Source of the DNA: Marinomonas gallaica
GTDB taxonomy: Bacteria > Pseudomonadota > Gammaproteobacteria > Pseudomonadales > Marinomonadaceae
DNA length: 64,000 nucleotides
Assembly: GCF_001639745.1 (NCBI RefSeq)
Contig: NZ_LTAX01000002.1
Span: forward strand, 186,001-250,000
Direction of reading: 5' to 3'
Both the position numbers and the translations under genes were made by a program. This document shows, in pieces, positions 60,547 through 64,000 of this stretch (position 1 is the first letter of the stretch; every line of letters starts with the position of its first letter). The notes under the pieces were generated by a model. It had not been told where the DNA came from and searched no databases. It saw only the letters and a list, made by a program, of their open reading frames with translations.

Positions 60547-62376
60547 CTAACTCAGGTGATAAACTGGCTCCATACCGTAAACAGGGGTTTTAATACCTTC
60601 CATGCGGGCTTTTAATTGCAGTGATAAGTATTGAGAGTAGTGCCTGGATTGATGCAGGTTGCCGCCGTGGAACCAAAGTGCGTCTTGATGAGTTGGCTTC
60701 CACATATTACGCAGTTCTCCTTCCCAAGGGCCAGGGTCTTTCGTGGTGTTCGATCCCATGCCCCAGCACTTACCCACTTTATCGGCTACCTCTTGCGAGA
60801 TAATTTTAGCCGCCCAGCCATTCATCGAACCAAACCCTGTGGCATAGACAATCAAGTCGGCTTCGAGCTCTGTGCCATCCGTTAATACAACGGATTTGGG
60901 TTTGATGTATTCAATAGACACACCGGATTTAAGCTTGATATCACCGTTAGCAACCAAATCGGATGCGCCCACGTCAATGTAATAGCCAGAGCCGCGGCGT
61001 AGGTATTTCATAAATAGACCAGAGCCATCTTCACCAAAGTCGAGTAAGAAACCTGCATCAGTTAAACGTTGGTAAAAGTCTTTATCTCTTTCCGCAACCG
61101 CTTGGTAAGCCGGAATATGGAATTGCGGCATGATTTGAAACGGAACGGAAGCAAAGGTTAGATCGGCTTTATACGTCGTCATGCCATTTTCCACCGCTTC
61201 CTCTGAATATAAGCCTCCTAACACAAGCTCCATTAACGAGTCCGACTTAATGATATGCGTCGAAGAGCGTTGGATCATGGTGACATCGGCGTCGTTTTCC
61301 CAAAGTGCGCAACAGATATCATGGGCGGAATTATTGCCTCCCAGCACCACACACTTTTTACCTTTATAGGCTTCACCACCTGGGTGTTTACTGGAGTGGT
61401 GTTGCTCTCCTTCAAAGGTTTCCATGCCAGGTATTTCGGGAATATTGGGGATACCAGACATCCCCGTCGCCAAAACAAGCTGTTTAGGGCGTAACGTCAG
61501 TGTCTCGCCATTTTTTTCGACGCTAACTAACCATTCTTGCTTTTCTTCGTCGTATTGGGCACTCGTACAACGGGTAGATCCCCAGTAGTTGATTTCCATA
61601 ACCTTGGTATACATCTCTAACCAGTCACCAATTTTGTCCTTGGGTGTAAACACTGGCCAGTTTTCAGGAAATGGCAGATACGGCATGTGGTCGTACCAAA
61701 TCGGGTCATGCAACGAGAGCGATTTATAGCGATTACGCCAGGTATCGCCAGGCTTTGGTAGCGCATCAATAACGATGGTTGGTACATCCAATTGGCGTAG
61801 ACGAGCCGCCAACCCAATACCGCCCTGCCCACCGCCAATGATCAGGCAGTAAGGTTGCTCGTCATAACCTAATGTACGCTCTTCCTGTTGACGCTTTTCC
61901 AGCCATGTTTGGCGATTCTTGTTGGCACCGTGCTCCGCACCTTTGGGACGAAGCTTGTTACGCTTCTCAGGGTAGTCTTTCAGCTCAGTCATCGTCGTTA
62001 AGAACGTCCACGCCAACCCATCGCGCAAGCGAAGATACGCGCGACCTCTAGCAACCGCGGTATCAAACGTAATCCAAGCATCAATAACACCGTCAGTGTC
62101 TGTAGCATCCTCCTCTAACTGCCAGTTTGTTGGTTGAACATGACTAACCGTTTCACTCACCATATCGCGAATCGCGTCACGTCCTTCCAGCGTTTTGATG
62201 TTCCATGTAAATGCGACTAAGTCTCGCCAGTATCCGTCTTTTTCAAACAACGATGCGACGTCGTCGGAGGCATTTGAATGAAAAGCATTGGATAGTTTTT
62301 CCAGCCAATTCAGGACGGCACTGTTAGGTTGATGGGCTGCGCTTAGCATTGATTGCTTAGATGCGGATTGGGTCAT
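60547..62376 (-). CDS. Flavin-containing monooxygenase with N-terminal NTF2-like domain
   Basis: 609 residues from ATG 62376, with GGAG six nt upstream. Residues 1-150 form an NTF2/SnoaL-like domain (NAFHSNASDDVASLFEKDGYWRDLVAFTWN). Then FAD site GGGQGGIGLAARL, FMO fingerprint FEGEQHHSSKH (FxGxxxHS) and NADPH site VLGGNNSAHDI, followed by LIVYATGF. Probably oxidises an organic substrate with O2 and NADPH, as Baeyer-Villiger or N/S-oxygenase. A sigma-54 promoter and a divergent AcoR-like activator point to induction by the substrate. Confidence 0.9.
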   Translation of the reverse strand: MTQSASKQSMLSAAHQPNSAVLNWLEKLSNAFHSNASDDVASLFEKDGYWRDLVAFTWNIKTLEGRDAIRDMVSETVSHVQPTNWQLEEDATDTDGVIDAWITFDTAVARGRAYLRLRDGLAWTFLTTMTELKDYPEKRNKLRPKGAEHGANKNRQTWLEKRQQEERTLGYDEQPYCLIIGGGQGGIGLAARLRQLDVPTIVIDALPKPGDTWRNRYKSLSLHDPIWYDHMPYLPFPENWPVFTPKDKIGDWLEMYTKVMEINYWGSTRCTSAQYDEEKQEWLVSVEKNGETLTLRPKQLVLATGMSGIPNIPEIPGMETFEGEQHHSSKHPGGEAYKGKKCVVLGGNNSAHDICCALWENDADVTMIQRSSTHIIKSDSLMELVLGGLYSEEAVENGMTTYKADLTFASVPFQIMPQFHIPAYQAVAERDKDFYQRLTDAGFLLDFGEDGSGLFMKYLRRGSGYYIDVGASDLVANGDIKLKSGVSIEYIKPKSVVLTDGTELEADLIVYATGFGSMNGWAAKIISQEVADKVGKCWGMGSNTTKDPGPWEGELRNMWKPTHQDALWFHGGNLHQSRHYSQYLSLQLKARMEGIKTPVYGMEPVYHLS

Positions 62377-62485
62377 AAGTATCTCCATTGCAGATTGTTG
62401 TTTTTGTTACTGCGTTTGTCTCGATAGGACAGCCAACAAGAAATCAGTTAAATCGTCATTCGGATTATGTCGGTGCGTAAGACTC

Positions 62486-62501
62486 AGCAGCTTACGTGCC
62501 A
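62486..62501 (-). promoter_or_regulatory. Sigma-54 (-24/-12) promoter of the monooxygenase gene
   Basis: Minus strand TGGCACG-TAAG-CTGCT against consensus TGGCACG-N4-TTGCW: one mismatch, with the required GG-N10-GC spacing. Transcription would start near 62475, leaving a leader of about 100 nt before the start at 62376. Confidence 0.82.
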
Positions 62502-62615
62502 ACAGTCTTCCTGAATGGAAGATGCACTTTTAAGTTATTGCTTTTTATAGGTTTATCATGGCATTCATATTTTTCATTAGGTGACCCTCATAACCTTTCG
62601 AGCGTCCTGAGAGTT

Positions 62616-62667
62616 GCACCTGTCACTCTTTTTATTACAGGTGTAACGCTTATTGTTACAGGTGAAA
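62616..62667. promoter_or_regulatory. Three phased ACAGGTG sites, likely activator enhancer
   Basis: GCACCTGTCAC (62616-62626, inverted), TTACAGGTGTAA (62635-62646, palindromic) and TTACAGGTGAAA (62656-62667). Centres are about 20 and 21 bp apart, two helical turns each. They lie some 140-190 bp upstream of the expected sigma-54 start, the usual distance for an enhancer-binding protein. Confidence 0.62.
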
Positions 62668-62785
62668 TTTTAACTATTTGATCACCAAAACAGTGGTTGT
62701 AAAGAAGTCTAGAAAGGTTCTTTTTTCGGGGGTAGACTGAAGGCAGTCAAAAATAAATATAAATAGACCAAAACAAGGTGTGAGC

Positions 62786-64000
62786 ATGAGCAATATGAGT
62801 CAGCAGCGCCGTCATATAGAAACAATATTGAGCTATGGCGGCCATCAAGCGATTGGTAATAGCACTCCTCCAGAGTTAATAGGCCGCTCTTGGCAGCGCT
62901 GTATCAACGAATACGGTTTAGACCCTAGCCGACCCAGACCGGCTCGTATTGTGACTCAGCAAACCTTACTGGAACATCAAGACTCTGTAGATGAATTGTT
63001 GAACGTCGCGCGTGCGGGTGTAGAGCAGCTGTTCACGCAAGTGGCGAGTTTAGGCTATGTTTTATTACTCAGTGACTATCGAGGCATCACAGTTCAATTT
63101 CTGGGTAACACCAAAGACGATGAACGGTTGCATAAGGCGGGGCTGTATTTAGGTGCGGATTGGAGTGAGCAATACGCAGGGACTTGTGCCGTAGGCACCT
63201 GCATCCAAGAGCAACAGGCGCTAACCTGCCATCGTACTAATCATTTTGACAGCTCTCATATTAACTTAACCTGTACGGCCGCACCGATTAAAGATCCATT
63301 TGGTCAATTGCTGGCCGTGCTAGACATATCAGCTTTAGACTCTCCTCGCACATCTGACAGTCAAAACTTTGCACTGCATTTAACCCAACTCTACGCACGC
63401 TTAATCGAAGATGCCTACTTTTTGCGCCGCTATCGGCACAGTTTGATATTCAAATGTGATCAATCACGGGAACTCGTTCAAGTGAATGGGCAGCTGCTAT
63501 TCGCATTAGACGAACAGGGCCAAGTGTTGGCGGCAAATACCGCTGGGCGTGACCTGTTGTCTCAATGCCAAGTCACTGATCAAGCGACTATTTCCCTACC
63601 CAATTTATTGGAGTGTCAGTGGCGGGATATTTTATCAATAACTTACGAGAGCAAAGACGGTATTCGAGCCTTTCGTTTAGTCGGAACGCAGCAAACCCTA
63701 TTTGGCATGTTGATTGAGCCAACCCTGAATGTCTCTTATCAAAGACATCTTTCTAATGTACTTGCTAATCAAGAAGAACCTGTCTCCGAGCTTGATTGTT
63801 TGTGTGCTGATGACCCAGCCATGCGAAAAACCATTAGCTTGGCAAAACGCTTGCGTCATCGTGATATGAACTTGCTGATTCTGGGGGATACAGGAACGGG
63901 GAAAGAAGTGTTGGCTCAAGCGATTCATACCAGCAGCCAACGATCCGAGGAACCATTTGTCGCAGTCAATTGTGCCGCCATACCAGAGTCATTGATTGAA
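62786..64000 (+). CDS. AcoR-like sigma-54-dependent activator (C-terminus off the window)
   Basis: Read directly from ATG 62786; at least 405 codons, open to the window end. The N-terminus has the AcoR-type pattern SWQRCINEYGLDPSRPRPAR, followed by a GAF-type sensor (LLLSDYRGITVQFL, GTCAVGTCIQEQQALTCHRTNHF, APIKDPFGQLLAVLDIS), a PAS-like segment, and the start of the AAA+ domain with Walker A LGDTGTGKE and VNCAAIPESLIE. The ESFF/GAFTGA motif and the Fis-type HTH lie beyond the window. It most likely activates the divergent monooxygenase gene through the enhancer between them. Confidence 0.9.
   Translation, partial: MSNMSQQRRHIETILSYGGHQAIGNSTPPELIGRSWQRCINEYGLDPSRPRPARIVTQQTLLEHQDSVDELLNVARAGVEQLFTQVASLGYVLLLSDYRGITVQFLGNTKDDERLHKAGLYLGADWSEQYAGTCAVGTCIQEQQALTCHRTNHFDSSHINLTCTAAPIKDPFGQLLAVLDISALDSPRTSDSQNFALHLTQLYARLIEDAYFLRRYRHSLIFKCDQSRELVQVNGQLLFALDEQGQVLAANTAGRDLLSQCQVTDQATISLPNLLECQWRDILSITYESKDGIRAFRLVGTQQTLFGMLIEPTLNVSYQRHLSNVLANQEEPVSELDCLCADDPAMRKTISLAKRLRHRDMNLLILGDTGTGKEVLAQAIHTSSQRSEEPFVAVNCAAIPESLIE

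Larger units (their letters stand above)
62377..62785. other. Regulatory intergenic region between monooxygenase and AcoR-like genes
   Basis: 409 bp. Holds the sigma-54 promoter (62486-62501) and three ACAGGTG sites (62616-62667), listed separately. A 61-codon frame at 62496 overlaps them and has no ribosome-binding site, so it is not called a gene. Confidence 0.6.

Noticed and set aside
62496-62681. 61-codon plus-strand frame with a hydrophobic segment
   Set aside because: It covers the sigma-54 promoter and the activator sites and has no ribosome-binding site.

Overview
The window looks like the chromosome of a marine gammaproteobacterium, most likely Marinomonas or a close Oceanospirillales relative. 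The evidence is the set of household genes and their order: prlC with a YheV-type gene, thrB next to polA, nhaR, a zur-znuCB block, and a CsgG/DUF4810/GNA1162 lipoprotein operon. No rRNA, tRNA or CRISPR array was seen. The genus is an inference from gene content only.

Layout. 1-1.9 kb: a Fur-type siderophore uptake pair (binding protein, truncated permease). 2-5.7 kb: YheV-like protein, oligopeptidase A, gamma-carbonic anhydrase and a small Sco-like protein. 5.7-9.6 kb: a bufferin-type copper-peptide locus (ECF sigma factor, zinc-finger anti-sigma factor, DUF2282 precursor peptide, MNIO enzyme, DUF2063 partner, DoxX). Two matching ECF promoters tie the sigma operon to the peptide operon; a lysine-rich H1-like gene lies between them on the other strand. 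9.6-12.7 kb: a zinc operon (NicO-like permease, zur, znuC, znuB) behind a perfect Zur palindrome. 12.7-18.7 kb: MarC, LysE, DUF1007, homoserine kinase and DNA polymerase I.

18.8-23.6 kb: an AT-rich three-gene defence operon inserted after polA. It encodes a ComEC-type metallo-beta-lactamase protein, a trypsin-like protease fused to a HamA-like (DUF1837) domain that seems to have lost its nuclease residues, and a Ski2-like HamB-type helicase split by a T TTT TTA frameshift site just before its DEFY motif. This is the best candidate for an unusual system: a protease-armed relative of Hachiman.

23.6-33.6 kb: a plastic region. It has ~180-bp repeats with terminator hairpins, one intact REP-associated tyrosine transposase (RAYT), several decayed copies of it, three REP-like hairpin units, a GH19 muramidase/lipoprotein pair that looks like effector and immunity, and an aldo/keto reductase-MFS-LysR group. 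33.6-64 kb: mostly metabolic and regulatory genes: NAT, HPF, NhaR, a SpoU methyltransferase, a MetE-like protein coupled to a soluble hybrid histidine kinase, AzlCD with its cupin regulator, butanediol dehydrogenase, GST with a WYL regulator, MscS, YihY, a diguanylate cyclase overlapping a solute-binding protein, a pterin dehydratase, two AraC regulators, the GNA1162 lipoprotein operon, and finally an FMO-type monooxygenase facing an AcoR-like sigma-54 activator. A strong -24/-12 promoter and three phased activator-like sites lie between those last two genes.
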